DNA of 64,000 bases from Gynuella sunshinyii YC6258 (GCF_000940805.1 NZ_CP007142.1:3696593-3760592), one strand, 5' to 3'. Positions 45,324 through 53,638 are shown, counted from the stretch's first letter. Numbers and translations are program-made. The notes: generated from the sequence alone by a model not told the origin.

Positions 45324-45787
45324 AAATTCTGTATATCTGCACTCATAACCGCTGCCGCAGTATCCTGTCTGAGGCGATTACCAATCACAAAGCCGGTGGC
45401 CGGATTGAAGCCAGAAGCGCTGGCAGCCAACCCGCAGGAGAAGTCCATCCCCTGTCACTCAAATATCTCGCAGAAGCCGGTATCCCGACCACAGATCTGC
45501 GCAGTCAGTCCTGGGATGAGTTTGAGGATTTTGCTCCGGATGTGGTGGTCACCGTGTGCGATTCCGCCGCTGGTGAAGCCTGTCCGGTCTGGTTTGGCAA
45601 AACGCTGAAAGTCCATTGGGGGTTGGAAGATCCCTCCAAACTGAGCGGTTCGGAAGAAGACATCGCCGATGCTTTCCGGCACACCATTCAGCTCATCAGT
45701 GACCGGGTGGATGCGTTGCTGACCGTTGCCGCAATGGATAAAACCCAGTGGGCCGATGCCCTGGCAGCCTTGGGAGCGCACTCATGA
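45320..45787 (+). CDS. arsC: Arsenate reductase, low-molecular-weight phosphatase type
   Basis: 155 residues. The P-loop CTHNRCRS (Cys7 to Arg13, CX5R), a second cysteine at 12, [16 protein letters not shown] with two further cysteines, and HWGLEDPS identify the thioredoxin/glutathione-linked LMWP-like ArsC family. It reduces As(V) to As(III) in the cytoplasm for export by Acr3. Overlaps both neighbours by four bases (ATGA), so the operon is translationally coupled. Second arsenate reductase domain in the operon. Confidence 0.92.
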   Translation: MKILYICTHNRCRSILSEAITNHKAGGRIEARSAGSQPAGEVHPLSLKYLAEAGIPTTDLRSQSWDEFEDFAPDVVVTVCDSAAGEACPVWFGKTLKVHWGLEDPSKLSGSEEDIADAFRHTIQLISDRVDALLTVAAMDKTQWADALAALGAHS

Positions 45788-46512
45788 GCCTCGATGATAT
45801 GTCGTTACCGAGCCTGGATCAGTCCCAGTTCCAGGTGCCGGACAGCAGCCGGTTCAGCCGCCGGTTTTCCGAACATAAACCACGCTTTCTGTTGCTGTAT
45901 GGATCATTACGTGCGCGCTCCTTCAGCCGACTGGTGGTCGAGGAATGTGCCCGATTATTGAGCCGGATGGGCGGCGAAGTGCGGATTTTCGACCCGCAGG
46001 GATTACCCCTGCCGGATAGCGAAGATGAACACCATCCCAAAGTGAAAGAACTGCGGGAACTGGTGATGTGGTCCGAAGGTCAGGTCTGGTGTTCGCCGGA
46101 ACGTCATGGTGCCATGACCGGCATTATGAAGGCTCAGATTGACTGGATTCCTCTGTCACTGGGGGCTGTGCGTCCGACGCAGGGCAAAACCCTCGCAGTC
46201 ATGCAGGTGGAAGGCGGTTCGCAGTCTTTTAATGTAGTCAATCAGTTGCGGGTATTGGGACGTTGGATGCGCATGATCACCATTCCCAACCAGTCATCGG
46301 TTGCCAAAGCCTTTTTGGAATTTGACGATCAGGACCGGATGAAACCTTCCAGTTACTACAATCGTATTGTCGATGTCATGGAAGAGCTGATGAAGTTTAC
46401 CCTGCTCACCCGCGATAACAGCGACTATCTGGTGGACCGTTACTCTGAGCGGGTGGAAAGTGCCGAACAGCTGATGGCACGCGTCAATCAGCGGTCGATA
46501 CAGGAGCAATGA
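45784..46512 (+). CDS. arsH: ArsH, NADPH-dependent FMN reductase
   Basis: 242 residues from the ATG at 45784, overlapping the arsC stop; a longer GTG start is unlikely. The flavodoxin-like core carries [20 protein letters not shown] (FMN phosphate loop), [30 protein letters not shown] and [17 protein letters not shown], all typical of ArsH. ArsH oxidises trivalent organoarsenicals using a flavin, which complements the organoarsenical permease further down. Confidence 0.93.
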   Translation: MSLDDMSLPSLDQSQFQVPDSSRFSRRFSEHKPRFLLLYGSLRARSFSRLVVEECARLLSRMGGEVRIFDPQGLPLPDSEDEHHPKVKELRELVMWSEGQVWCSPERHGAMTGIMKAQIDWIPLSLGAVRPTQGKTLAVMQVEGGSQSFNVVNQLRVLGRWMRMITIPNQSSVAKAFLEFDDQDRMKPSSYYNRIVDVMEELMKFTLLTRDNSDYLVDRYSERVESAEQLMARVNQRSIQEQ

Positions 46513-46515
46513 AGC

Positions 46516-47532
46516 ATGGGACTGTTTGAACGATATTTATCGTTATGGGTGGCGTTGTGCATCGCTTTGGGCGTGTTGCTGGGAAACCTGGCACCGGGCG
46601 TTTTTGGTCAGATTGCCGCCATCGAGTATGCCCATGTGAACCTGGTCGTGGCGGTACTGATCTGGCTGATGATTTACCCGATGATGATCCAGATTGACTT
46701 TACTTCACTCAAAGACGTGGGCAAAAAACCCAAGGGCCTGATACTGACACTGGTGATCAACTGGCTGATCAAACCCTTCACCATGGCGTTGTTGGGGGCA
46801 CTGTTCTTCAAGGTGTTGTTTGTCGGCTGGGTGGACCCGCAATCGGCAGCCGAGTATATCGCCGGCATGATATTACTGGGCGTCGCGCCCTGCACAGCGA
46901 TGGTGTTTGTCTGGAGTCAGCTGACCAAGGGTGACCCCAACTACACTCTGGTACAGGTCTCCATTAACGACATTATTATGATCTTTGCGTTTGCGCCGGT
47001 GACAGCGTTTTTGCTGGGTATCAGCGACATCCAGGTGCCGTGGGAAACATTGTTACTGTCGGTGGTGTTGTATGTGGTTCTGCCGTTGATCATCGGTGCC
47101 ATTACCCGCAGTAAACTGGACAGAGCCAATGACCACAGCCGGCTGACGGCCTTTGTTGCAGCCTTCAAGCCCTGGTCAGTCATTGGCCTGCTGGCGACCG
47201 TGGTTTTATTGTTCGGATTTCAGGCGCAAACGATTCTGGATAAGCCGATGGTCATCGGTCTGATTGCCATACCGCTGCTGATTCAGACCTATGGCATCTT
47301 TGCAATTGCTTATGTCGCCGCCAGACAGATGCGCTTACCGCACAATATCGCTGCGCCAGCCTGCATGATCGGCACCTCGAATTTCTTTGAACTGGCGGTT
47401 GCCGTTGCCATTTCCCTGTTTGGTCTGCACTCGGGTGCGGCACTGGCCACAGTGGTTGGCGTGCTGGTGGAAGTACCGGTTATGTTGTCGCTGGTATGGT
47501 TCGCCAATCGTACCCGTCACTGGTTTGAGTGA
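46516..47532 (+). CDS. acr3: Acr3 arsenite efflux permease
   Basis: 338 residues with about ten transmembrane helices. Acr3 hallmarks are present: [35 protein letters not shown] with the essential Cys, and [11 protein letters not shown]. It expels As(OH)3 across the inner membrane by the proton-motive force. Lies 4 bp after arsH; its stop overlaps the GTG of the sigma factor gene. Confidence 0.93.
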   Translation: MGLFERYLSLWVALCIALGVLLGNLAPGVFGQIAAIEYAHVNLVVAVLIWLMIYPMMIQIDFTSLKDVGKKPKGLILTLVINWLIKPFTMALLGALFFKVLFVGWVDPQSAAEYIAGMILLGVAPCTAMVFVWSQLTKGDPNYTLVQVSINDIIMIFAFAPVTAFLLGISDIQVPWETLLLSVVLYVVLPLIIGAITRSKLDRANDHSRLTAFVAAFKPWSVIGLLATVVLLFGFQAQTILDKPMVIGLIAIPLLIQTYGIFAIAYVAARQMRLPHNIAAPACMIGTSNFFELAVAVAISLFGLHSGAALATVVGVLVEVPVMLSLVWFANRTRHWFE

Positions 47533-48098
47533 GACGACCTCAAAGAGAAAGAGGAACACCAAGATTGAAATGTCTGTTGCAGGCGATCCGTCAGAATGAA
47601 GTTGAGCTAAGGGCATTTCTGCGCCGTCGGCTATCAACCGACGCAGCAGCGGAAGACCTGCTGCAGGAAGTCTTTCTGCGCGCCATTGCCCAAGGCCCGA
47701 AATTCTGTTCCGTCAGCCAGCCCCGTGCCTGGCTGTTTCGGGTCGCCCGCAACGCGATCATCGATTATCAACGCCGGGACCGGGAAACCAGCGAACTGTC
47801 TGAGGATATGGCGCATCCCGAGGAAGAACCAGCGCCCGTTGACCTGTTGACCGAATGTCTGGGCCGAAATCTCGCCCGACTGAATCAGACCGATCGCGAC
47901 ATCATCGAATACTGTGATCTGCTGAATATGACCGTCAAGAGCTATGCCGAACACCGCCAGCTATCACTATCCGCCGCCAAAGCGCGCTTACTGCGGGCCC
48001 GTCAGCGTCTGCGTACTTCACTGATCCGGCATTGCTCTGTCCGCTTTGATGAAACCGGACAAGTATGCAGCTTTACCGTGCCGCCTGCGGCATCCTGA
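47529..48098 (+). CDS. ECF sigma factor, SigZ-like
   Basis: Up to 189 residues from GTG 47529; a TTG at 47565 with GAGGAAC upstream is an alternative and would match the family length better. Region 2 ([38 protein letters not shown]) and region 4 ([32 protein letters not shown]) are clear, followed by a short cysteine-containing tail ([15 protein letters not shown]) as in SigZ-like factors found in some ars operons. No anti-sigma gene is adjacent; the tail might sense metal or redox state (inference). Confidence 0.87.
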   Translation: MRRPQRERGTPRLKCLLQAIRQNEVELRAFLRRRLSTDAAAEDLLQEVFLRAIAQGPKFCSVSQPRAWLFRVARNAIIDYQRRDRETSELSEDMAHPEEEPAPVDLLTECLGRNLARLNQTDRDIIEYCDLLNMTVKSYAEHRQLSLSAAKARLLRARQRLRTSLIRHCSVRFDETGQVCSFTVPPAAS

Positions 48099-48182
48099 AG
48101 CCAGCGTAAAAGCCCTCACAAAAACTCTCACTCCCCTGCTCTGACTGCTCTTATTCAGCGCGATACAAGCTCAAAAAAATCT

Positions 48183-48209
48183 GCATCCTTTTCTAGTGGC
48201 CTGCGTCTA
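48183..48209 (+). promoter_or_regulatory. Candidate ECF-type promoter before the permease gene
   Basis: GCATCC, 15 bases, then CGTCTA, in the only sizeable gap of the ars operon. The CGTC-type minus-10 and spacing are those of ECF-sigma promoters; it starts 31 bp before the permease ATG. Possible target of the sigma factor encoded just upstream. Confidence 0.35.
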
Positions 48210-48240
48210 CTCTCATACATACCTTTCAAGGGCGTAAGCG

Positions 48241-49233
48241 ATGTTGGGCATATTTGCAGATTTTGCCAGTTGGCTGGTTTATGACCTGGCCGGATTTTCC
48301 GCCACAACCCGGCTGGGCAGTGCTTTGCATTTTTTTGTGGAGGATGTCAGCAAGATTTTTGTGCTGCTGATCATCATGATTTATGTCATCGCGCTGTTGC
48401 GGGCATCACTGGATGTTGAACGGGTACGGGATTTTCTGGCCGGTAAACATCGTGGCATTGGTTACCTGCTTGCCTCAGGTTTTGGTGCCATCACGCCATT
48501 TTGTTCCTGCTCCAGTATTCCAGTATTTCTGGGATTCACCTCCGCTGGTATTCCGGTGGGTATTACCATGGCATTTCTGCTGACATCACCGTTGATCAAT
48601 GAAGTTGCCATGCTATTGCTGCTCAGTCTGCTGGGCTGGAAATTCACCGTTTTATATGTGCTGGTGGGCATGGCGGTTGGCATGCTGGGTGGTCTTTTTC
48701 TCGATACGGTCCGGGCCGAACGCTGGTTGCAATCGTTTGCCGCCCGGGCGTTGCAGACCGCCCGAAGTTCTCAAACCAATACTCAGGCAGGCCCGGCTCC
48801 ACGACTCACCTTCCGCGAGCGCCACGAGTTTGCCAAACGAGAAGCTCAGGAGATTTTTGGCCGGGTATGGAAATGGGTCATCATCGGGGTGGGCCTTGGT
48901 GCGGCGTTACACGGATTTGTCCCCGATGGCTGGATAGCCTCACACCTCGGAGCGGGCCAATGGTGGACCGTTCCCGCAGCGGTACTGCTGGGCATTCCCT
49001 TATATTCAAATGCGACCGGAGTCATTCCGGTTATGGAAAGCCTGATCACTCATGGCCTTCCCATAGGCACGACTCTGGCATTTTGTATGAGTACCGTTGC
49101 CGCCAGTTTTCCCGAATTTATCCTGCTCAAACAAGTGATGCAGTGGCGTTTGCTGGCCATTTTGTTTGGTATGCTGCTGGTGTCATTTACGCTGGTTGGA
49201 TGGATATTTAATAGCCTGTCATTTTTACTCTAA
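48241..49233 (+). CDS. ArsP-like permease (DUF318/YraQ family)
   Basis: 330 residues, about eight membrane helices in two halves. The family signature FGAITPFCSCSSIPVFLGF with paired cysteines and AFLLTSPLINE is followed in the second half by IPLYSNATGVIPVMESLI. ArsP members export trivalent organoarsenicals such as methylarsenite. Its place with ArsH and Acr3 supports that. The related YraQ-type permeases with unknown substrate are the alternative. 12 bp before a small thioredoxin gene. Confidence 0.87.
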   Translation: MLGIFADFASWLVYDLAGFSATTRLGSALHFFVEDVSKIFVLLIIMIYVIALLRASLDVERVRDFLAGKHRGIGYLLASGFGAITPFCSCSSIPVFLGFTSAGIPVGITMAFLLTSPLINEVAMLLLLSLLGWKFTVLYVLVGMAVGMLGGLFLDTVRAERWLQSFAARALQTARSSQTNTQAGPAPRLTFRERHEFAKREAQEIFGRVWKWVIIGVGLGAALHGFVPDGWIASHLGAGQWWTVPAAVLLGIPLYSNATGVIPVMESLITHGLPIGTTLAFCMSTVAASFPEFILLKQVMQWRLLAILFGMLLVSFTLVGWIFNSLSFLL

Positions 49234-49245
49234 GAGGAAGTTATC

Positions 49246-49482
49246 ATGAAAATTATCAAAGTTCTGGGCAGCGGTTGTGCCAAATGCAAGAGCACCGCAA
49301 CACTGATTGAAGACAGTGCCCGTGCGCTGGGTATCGAAGTGTCTGTTCAGAAAGTTCAGGAACCCGAAAACATTATGGCCTATGGCGTCATGTCCACGCC
49401 GGCGGTGGTCATTGACGAGACCGTAGTGCACAAAGGTGGTGTTCCGAATAAAGAACAGGTTATGGAATGGTTAGCATCGTAA
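49246..49482 (+). CDS. Small thioredoxin-like redox protein
   Basis: 78 residues; ribosome site AGAGGAAG. KVLGSGCAKCKS has the CxxC at Cys11/Cys14, and the cis-Pro segment is VMSTPAVVIDETVVHKGGVP. This matches the MTH895/TM0996-type 'redox-active disulfide protein 2' family, which often follows DUF318 permease genes. It probably keeps the permease cysteines or an arsenic intermediate reduced. Last gene of the ars operon. Confidence 0.9.
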   Translation: MKIIKVLGSGCAKCKSTATLIEDSARALGIEVSVQKVQEPENIMAYGVMSTPAVVIDETVVHKGGVPNKEQVMEWLAS

Positions 49483-49493
49483 TTTATCCACCA

Positions 49494-49525
49494 CTTAACC
49501 CGACATCAAACGCTGCCGGGTTAAG
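49494..49525 (+). terminator. Inverted repeat after the ars operon (weak terminator candidate)
   Basis: 9-bp arms CTTAACCCG / CGGGTTAAG with a 14-base loop, 11 bp after the last stop. No T-run, so intrinsic termination is doubtful. A similar palindrome occurs at 3118. Confidence 0.4.
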
Positions 49526-49531
49526 CAGATA

Positions 49532-49705
49532 ATGCGAATCCGTCACCAGTGAAGCCTGTCCGGTCTGGTTCGGCAAAATGCTCAACGTTCATTGGGGGTT
49601 GTCGTTGCCATTCCCTTGTATGGCCTGAACTGGGACGCAGCATTGGCCACTGTGGGCGGGATGGTTGGCGTGGGGAGAAATCAAAGAGGAATACCAAAGA
49701 TGCAT
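49532..49705 (+). pseudogene. Decayed fragments of a second ars operon (arsC - acr3 - sigma)
   Basis: Three collinear pieces fused by deletions. 49550-49600 matches arsC around GAAGCCTGTCCGGTCTGG (45574 onward). 49601-49672 matches the last part of acr3 (GTCGTTGCCATT, GCATTGGCCACTGTGG). 49673-49705 matches the start of the sigma gene (CAAAGAGGAATACCAAGA-like). None is translatable. The order equals that of the intact operon, and its thioredoxin gene counterpart lies at 61815, beyond the integron array. Confidence 0.75.
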
Positions 49706-49859
49706 AATCCGGCAAGAGTTCTGACTAAAAAGACCGCACTCTGTGTTGGCTAATTTTGCTTGGAATGACCAAGCCTCATATTAACTGCTGGAACAGCGCA
49801 TCACTTGATTTCAGCCTTTTTCAGTCGTTAACAGATCTGACGAATTTGTTGTGAACAGG

Positions 49860-49992
49860 CCATCAGAGACCCTGCAAATTCCTGATTACCTGACACCCAA
49901 CGACTGACGTTGAATGCCTCCTGATTTTGCCCTTTCGCTGTAGCGGATTTTTCGGTGCTACAGTCCTCTCACTTGCACAGTGAGGAAACGAT
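49860..49992 (-). repeat. Diverged fourth copy of the recurring small cassette
   Basis: CTCCTGATTTTGC, CTGTAGCGGATTTTTC and GATTCTAACGC align in order with the three closer copies at 52.4, 56.6 and 58.7 kb, but with many substitutions. It is the terminal unit of the array; no attC follows it, so its own recombination site is lost. Confidence 0.5.
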
Positions 49993-50060
49993 TCTAACGC
50001 TTCCGTTTGCGGTTGGTTGGCCGGAGTAGAAACCAATCCGAAACACGGTTTTGTTAGTTT
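49993..50060 (-). repeat. attC 1 (array distal end)
   Basis: Plus-strand ends TCTAACGC and TTGTTAGT; imperfect palindrome. Follows the 120-residue secreted protein gene, whose stop is at its edge. Confidence 0.75.
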
Positions 50061-50410
50061 TAGTCCACCCACGCCGCAGACTCTAAAAATTTACAGTAAC
50101 GAGCCGTTGCTCCTGCATCCAATATACTACCTTCTCTTTCCCTATGAGCTTCAACTCGGAGAAAATAGCCTTCCAGTATTTGGAGCGCGTTTAGACGAGC
50201 AATATCTTTTAGAAAATCTGATTCCAAATCAATATCATCAGTCACTATTGCCGTTAACTGCTTTAGCGCCCAAAGAGCCGACTCATCATCAAAAGCCTCT
50301 TCAGTCATCCAATGATCTAGTTCAACTTTTACATCTAGATCAGGGCAAAGCTCTTCCGAATACAAGTTCGAAGAAATAAGTAACGCTGATATTAGGATAA
50401 GCTTCTTCAC
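50060..50410 (-). CDS. Integron cassette protein, secreted, unknown function
   Basis: About 116 residues. The GTG at 50410 preceded by AAGGTGA is the likely start; a TTG at 50422 is the longer option. KKLILISALLISSNLYS is a cleavable signal peptide, so the ~100-residue mature helical protein (DHWMTEEAFDDESALWALKQ, ARLNALQILEGYFLRVEAHR) is periplasmic. Two cysteines (ELCPDL, RYCKFL) could pair. Family not recognised. Confidence 0.65.
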   Translation of the reverse strand: MKKLILISALLISSNLYSEELCPDLDVKVELDHWMTEEAFDDESALWALKQLTAIVTDDIDLESDFLKDIARLNALQILEGYFLRVEAHREREGSILDAGATARYCKFLESAAWVD

Positions 50411-50425
50411 ATTCACCTTCAAAAA

Positions 50426-50497
50426 CTAACGCCCAAAGCAGCGGCGCGCGTTAACGCGTCCAGCCCGCAGGGCGATGCTGCCTTTGCTTGTTATAAC
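50426..50497 (-). repeat. attC 2
   Basis: Plus-strand ends CTAACGCCC and TTGTTATAA, with complementary AAAGCAGCGGC / GATGCTGCCTTT inner arms. Downstream of the 101-residue gene. Confidence 0.85.
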
Positions 50498-50498
50498 T

Positions 50499-50804
50499 TT
50501 AGTTGTGCTCATAGTTACGTAGGGCTTCATGGCACTTTGGTAAATTGCAATTGTTTTGAAGAATATATACCAACGTCTCCACAGACTCGGAAAGTTTGGC
50601 ATTAGCCTGAGTGACTTCACCTGACTTTAACAGCATCTGAACTTCTGAGAGCGCCTTAAGATGGTTGATGGTATTGTCTGAAAGTGTTTCTTCGACGACA
50701 ACACCTGACTTACGATCAATATACTCATCGATTGCACCTAAACCAAAATATCCTACGGCTGCAATAATTAGAAAGCTTGCCACTACCAACGAGATTACTT
50801 TCAT
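50499..50804 (-). CDS. Integron cassette protein, membrane-anchored, unknown
   Basis: 101 residues. KVISLVVASFLIIAAVGYFG is an N-terminal membrane anchor or signal; the remainder is helical (DNTINHLKALSEVQMLLKSG, VTQANAKLSESVETLVYILQ) with two cysteines near the end (NCNLPKC). Expected to be periplasmic. Family not recognised. The stop lies directly before its attC. Confidence 0.65.
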   Translation of the reverse strand: MKVISLVVASFLIIAAVGYFGLGAIDEYIDRKSGVVVEETLSDNTINHLKALSEVQMLLKSGEVTQANAKLSESVETLVYILQNNCNLPKCHEALRNYEHN

Positions 50805-50828
50805 TTAGTTCTACGATCTCTCATGAGT

Positions 50829-50902
50829 TATAACGCCGCCAACACAGGCCGAGCGGTAGCGAGGTCCAGCCCGTGCGCTTTTTGCATGGGCGTTTGTTAT
50901 GT
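50829..50902 (-). repeat. attC 3
   Basis: Plus-strand ends ATAACGCCGCC and GGGCGTTTGTTATG with an internal stem (GGTCCAGCCCGTGCG / CGCTTTTTGCATGGGCG). A textbook site. Confidence 0.9.
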
Positions 50903-51138
50903 GTTTTTGACATGGTTGAATACCCAGGCTAGAGCAAATACAGAAAGAAATACCGGCGTAAATGCTGACAAACCCAATACAAGCCAATAGCCCAAATAAA
51001 TTGTAGCCTCACAGGGGATTTCACACTGGGGGTTGTGCTGCCAGACACATACATTATTAAAAAACCAGCAATAACCCCAAGTAGCGCGCTTACAATTAGA
51101 TTATATTTATTTGCAGCTATGTGACTCTTTATACTCAT
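50897..51138 (-). pseudogene. Two-helix membrane protein with a frameshift in a C-run
   Basis: From ATG 51138 the frame encodes NKYNLIVSALLGVIAGFLIM and then VSGSTTPS, after which it turns into an implausible sequence. Adding one C to the CCCCC run near 51030 restores QCEIPCEATIYLGYW, LVLGLSAFTPVFLSVFALAW and a stop at 50897, exactly at the attC edge. The repaired product is ~80 residues with two transmembrane helices. Its start overlaps the end of the small lipoprotein gene. True frameshift or sequencing error cannot be separated here. Confidence 0.6.
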
Positions 51139-51262
51139 GGCTTTCCTTAAAATCACACTCACATTTTTCGTAATTAAAGCTACCACCTTGATCTAAACAG
51201 GCGTCTATTTTTGATTCAGCACATCCGGCAAGAAGGATGCAGGCTAAAATTGTGGCTCTCAT
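51107..51262 (-). CDS. Small cassette lipoprotein
   Basis: 51 residues: MRATILACILLAGCAESKID has a lipoprotein signal with lipobox LAGC (Cys14). The mature part is short and cysteine-rich (DACLDQGGSFNYEKCECDFK, SHSCK), suggesting two disulfides. It starts 12 bp after the cassette boundary, a usual spacing for a cassette gene, and overlaps the start of the following membrane-protein frame by 32 bp in another frame. Family not recognised, although small proteins with a 'C..GGS.NY....C' pattern are common in cassettes. Confidence 0.7.
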   Translation of the reverse strand: MRATILACILLAGCAESKIDACLDQGGSFNYEKCECDFKESHEYKESHSCK

Positions 51263-51274
51263 AGCTCGACTACA

Positions 51275-51322
51275 CATAACGCCCAAAGCAGCGGTTTATC
51301 CGCTGCCTTTGTTTGTTACATA
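51275..51322 (-). repeat. attC 4 (short)
   Basis: 48 bp; plus-strand ends CATAACGCCC and GTTTGTTACAT with inner arms AAAGCAGCGG / CCGCTGCCTTT. A compact hairpin-type site. Confidence 0.85.
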
Positions 51323-51874
51323 CTACCATCCAAGTGGGATATTTATTAAATCAGAGAATGCCCATAACACTGTACCAATTTTAAGCATTGTGAATTCCCA
51401 CCCCCTCAGCTTTTTTGACCAAGTATCAAACATCTCTTTGAGCCAAGCCTTAATAAACCCTTCTTTATCAAGACCTACTAATTCACCACTTTCATAATTC
51501 TTTAGGTTTTCCAGTAACTCGATTGCGTCCTTTTCGTTAAACCCTGGCTTAATTCTCTCTAGCTCGTTCTTTTTCTTATGCACAAAACCCGATGCCCATA
51601 CTTCAAAAAGCTTTTCCTTACCTATAAATTTAACCGTTTCTTCAAAACTCATGTTTCTAAGATCTAAATAGAAATCTTTATAAGCCATAGATATCGCTAT
51701 CAATGTTATTACTGCCCCCGTCCTACCTAAGTGTGTAAAATCCTTAAACAAGATTGCGACTACAAAACCAATAATAAGAACTAAGATTGCAGAAATAATA
51801 TATGCAATAAACTCTATGAAAAAATTAAAAACAGGAGAGTCTTTATCTAACTTCCATGTATCTTTATCTGACAT
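51323..51874 (-). CDS. Integron cassette protein with two membrane helices, unknown
   Basis: 183 residues from the ATG at 51874 (ribosome-site-like ATGGAG upstream). Two N-terminal helices (FIAYIISAILVLIIGFVVAI and TGAVITLIAISMAYKDFYLD) are followed by a ~110-residue cytoplasmic helical domain (EKLFEVWASGFVHKKKNELE, DAIELLENLKNYESGELVGL) and a final hydrophobic segment. Family not recognised. Confidence 0.65.
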   Translation of the reverse strand: MSDKDTWKLDKDSPVFNFFIEFIAYIISAILVLIIGFVVAILFKDFTHLGRTGAVITLIAISMAYKDFYLDLRNMSFEETVKFIGKEKLFEVWASGFVHKKKNELERIKPGFNEKDAIELLENLKNYESGELVGLDKEGFIKAWLKEMFDTWSKKLRGWEFTMLKIGTVLWAFSDLINIPLGW

Positions 51875-51913
51875 TTGAACTCCATCTACTAATGGCACAA
51901 CGCTCATTCGATA

Positions 51914-51982
51914 TGTAACGCTCGTAACACTTGACCGAAAAAGCGCAGCTTTTTGGGGTCAAGTGCTTACGCTTGTTATGAG
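51914..51982 (-). repeat. attC 5
   Basis: Plus-strand ends TGTAACGC and GCTTGTTATGAG with inner arms CACTTGACC / GGTCAAGTG around AAAAAGCGCAGCTTTTT. Strong hairpin. Confidence 0.9.
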
Positions 51983-52260
51983 TTTTTGTCACTTGGATTT
52001 ACCTTTTGGATTATGAATATGGCCAAGCATACAAAAAATACTATCCATAGAACTACTGCCGACACAAGCGAGATAATGGAGCCCTTTTCTGCTAGATGAA
52101 ACAGTGCTTCATAACCAGACTGAATATTAATTTTTTCATACAGCCATTTAGGTGCTATTCCGTCATAACCACCAACACCACCCAAATCTCCGAGAAACGC
52201 ACCGATATATAACATTGCAATTGACCCGAATAGTATGACAACGAGGTGCTTCACTTTCAT
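51976..52260 (-). CDS. Integron cassette membrane protein, unknown
   Basis: 94 residues with helices at both ends (HLVVILFGSIAMLYIGAFLG; IISLVSAVVLWIVFFVCLAI FIIQ) and a Gly-rich loop between (DLGGVGGYDGIAPKWLYEKI). The stop falls inside its attC. Family not recognised. Confidence 0.65.
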   Translation of the reverse strand: MKVKHLVVILFGSIAMLYIGAFLGDLGGVGGYDGIAPKWLYEKINIQSGYEALFHLAEKGSIISLVSAVVLWIVFFVCLAIFIIQKVNPSDKNS

Positions 52261-52273
52261 TATCTCAGTTACT

Positions 52274-52329
52274 CATAACGCCTAAAACTGCGGACACGCC
52301 AGTGGTCCGCAGCTTTGTATTGTTAGAAT
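52274..52329 (-). repeat. attC 6
   Basis: Plus-strand ends CATAACGCC and TTGTTAGAA with inner arms CTGCGGAC / GTCCGCAG. Nearly identical to attC 13 at 56452, both belonging to copies of the recurring small cassette. Confidence 0.88.
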
Positions 52330-52502
52330 TGTGCATGACTGGGAAACCACTGAACTTTGAATAACAATTGCCATCGGACAAACCCAATTCTTTGGTAACT
52401 TGGCACCCAGTTTAACGATTGGATACCACCTGATTTTAACTTTGCACCGTAGCGGATTTGACTGTGCCACGAAACCATAATTTACTTGAATGAAGAACCA
52501 AT
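52330..52502 (-). repeat. Recurring small cassette, copy a
   Basis: Body of a cassette with no convincing gene. On the minus strand it starts right after the boundary with TTGGTTCTTCATTCAAG, then TAAATTATGG, and can encode from a GTG a short peptide AQSNPLRCKVKIRWYPIVK that runs on into the attC (stop at 52282). The boundary-proximal ~130 bases are almost identical in copies at 56.6 and 58.7 kb. The TTGGTT...TATGGT pair with 16-base spacing could be a promoter reading into the array. Confidence 0.65.
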
Positions 52503-52562
52503 TCTAACGCCTAGCACAGGGGTGGAACGTAGTTTTGTCCCTTGCTGCTGATTGTTATGTGG
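52503..52562 (-). repeat. attC 7
   Basis: Plus-strand ends TCTAACGCC and TTGTTATGTG, inner arms AGCACAGGGG / CTTGCTGCT partially paired. Follows the 190-residue gene. Confidence 0.82.
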
Positions 52563-52591
52563 ACCGCTCGGAAATCTCAACATCTCACCAA

Positions 52592-53164
52592 CTATATTTT
52601 CCAAATCCTGACGCTGAAGTGATCGTCCGGATACTCGCGTTTAACATGAATACTCGATATTTCTACACCAAACAGAGCTTTCTTTAGATTGACGTTCACT
52701 TTGTCACTTTCATATTCGGGAATCACAAGAATCATGTATTTTTCAATATTTTGATCCGATATGCCTTTCAAACGCACAACATCCTTTAGCAAAGATCCTT
52801 CTTCAGGATTCACGGAGTCTAGATGAGACTGCGTGACGATAGTCTTGTCACTATTTATGAACTCAGAAATGTTACTTCTTCCCGCTATATTTTTATTCGG
52901 AAAGGAAGTTGCGATTATCTTTATTTCCCCAACCATGGCTTGAGGTGACGAACTACTTCTTGGCCTAAACCCATGCAAGTCAAGAGCTTTACCGCTGCTA
53001 CCTATCTTGTATGAATTTACCATGAAATCTTTGTCTTCAGATTGACGAAACATCTCTCCCTGAAGCCAACCTTCTCTGCATCCTTCTGCGTACATTACCT
53101 GACCGATTTGCGATGCATTTCGATCAAAAAATTCGCAAAATACATTCATCCACTCGGTTAACAT
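52592..53164 (-). CDS. Integron cassette protein, unknown soluble protein
   Basis: 190 residues; ribosome site GAGGAG before ATG. No signal or membrane helix. The protein starts with a helix (WMNVFCEFFDRNASQIGQVM), has a YKIGSSGKALDLHGFRPRSS segment, then alternating strands (AMVGEIKIIATSF, KYMILVIPEYESD, VEISSIHVKREY). The central GEIKIIA and later strands faintly recall nuclease-like cores, but no catalytic set is convincing, so function is left open. Confidence 0.65.
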   Translation of the reverse strand: MLTEWMNVFCEFFDRNASQIGQVMYAEGCREGWLQGEMFRQSEDKDFMVNSYKIGSSGKALDLHGFRPRSSSSPQAMVGEIKIIATSFPNKNIAGRSNISEFINSDKTIVTQSHLDSVNPEEGSLLKDVVRLKGISDQNIEKYMILVIPEYESDKVNVNLKKALFGVEISSIHVKREYPDDHFSVRIWKI

Positions 53165-53233
53165 GAAGTCTCCTCAAAACTAGCCGTTATATATTTCAAT
53201 TTTGAACGCACTGAGCCGAGACTCACCCGATCC

Positions 53234-53325
53234 CATAACGCTTTGCTTTGGGGCAGCTGAAACATAGCAAAGCGGCGTGTAAGCTGTCCCAGCCACGAAG
53301 TGGCGATAACAGCAACTTGTTATGT
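53234..53325 (-). repeat. attC 8
   Basis: Plus-strand ends CATAACGC and ACTTGTTATGTG, internal arms TTTGCTTTGGGGCAGCT / AGCTGTCCCAGCC. 92 bp. Confidence 0.88.
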
Positions 53326-53343
53326 GTTGTTGCCAAAACCATG

Positions 53344-53622
53344 CTACGAACTTCCTTTTACTAGCCTACACCAAGAATAATACGTTGCAGCCAGCAAACC
53401 CAACGTGGCTAATAATGTTAATAGTGCGCCAGGAATCAAAACACCGGATGCACACTCTGAGGCTGGAAGTACATCGCTGCCAGACCTGTAAAAAGCAAAA
53501 AGACCAAACTCTTCTTTGTGGCCACATGCGCCATCCCAGACTTCGGATGAAACGGTAAATAATACCAACAACGCGAATACCGCGATGATTGAGATTATTC
53601 CAAAGAACATTTTCCCTTTCAT
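53344..53622 (-). CDS. Integron cassette membrane protein, unknown
   Basis: 92 residues; GACGGAGAATC precedes ATG. Helix 1 (FFGIISIIAVFALLVLFTVS), an exposed loop with two cysteines (GACGHKEEFGLFAFYRSG, ASECASG), helix 2 (IPGALLTLLATLGLLAATYY). The cysteines suggest a periplasmic loop with a disulfide. Family not recognised. Confidence 0.65.
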   Translation of the reverse strand: MKGKMFFGIISIIAVFALLVLFTVSSEVWDGACGHKEEFGLFAFYRSGSDVLPASECASGVLIPGALLTLLATLGLLAATYYSWCRLVKGSS

Positions 53623-53638
53623 GATTCTCCGTCAGAAC

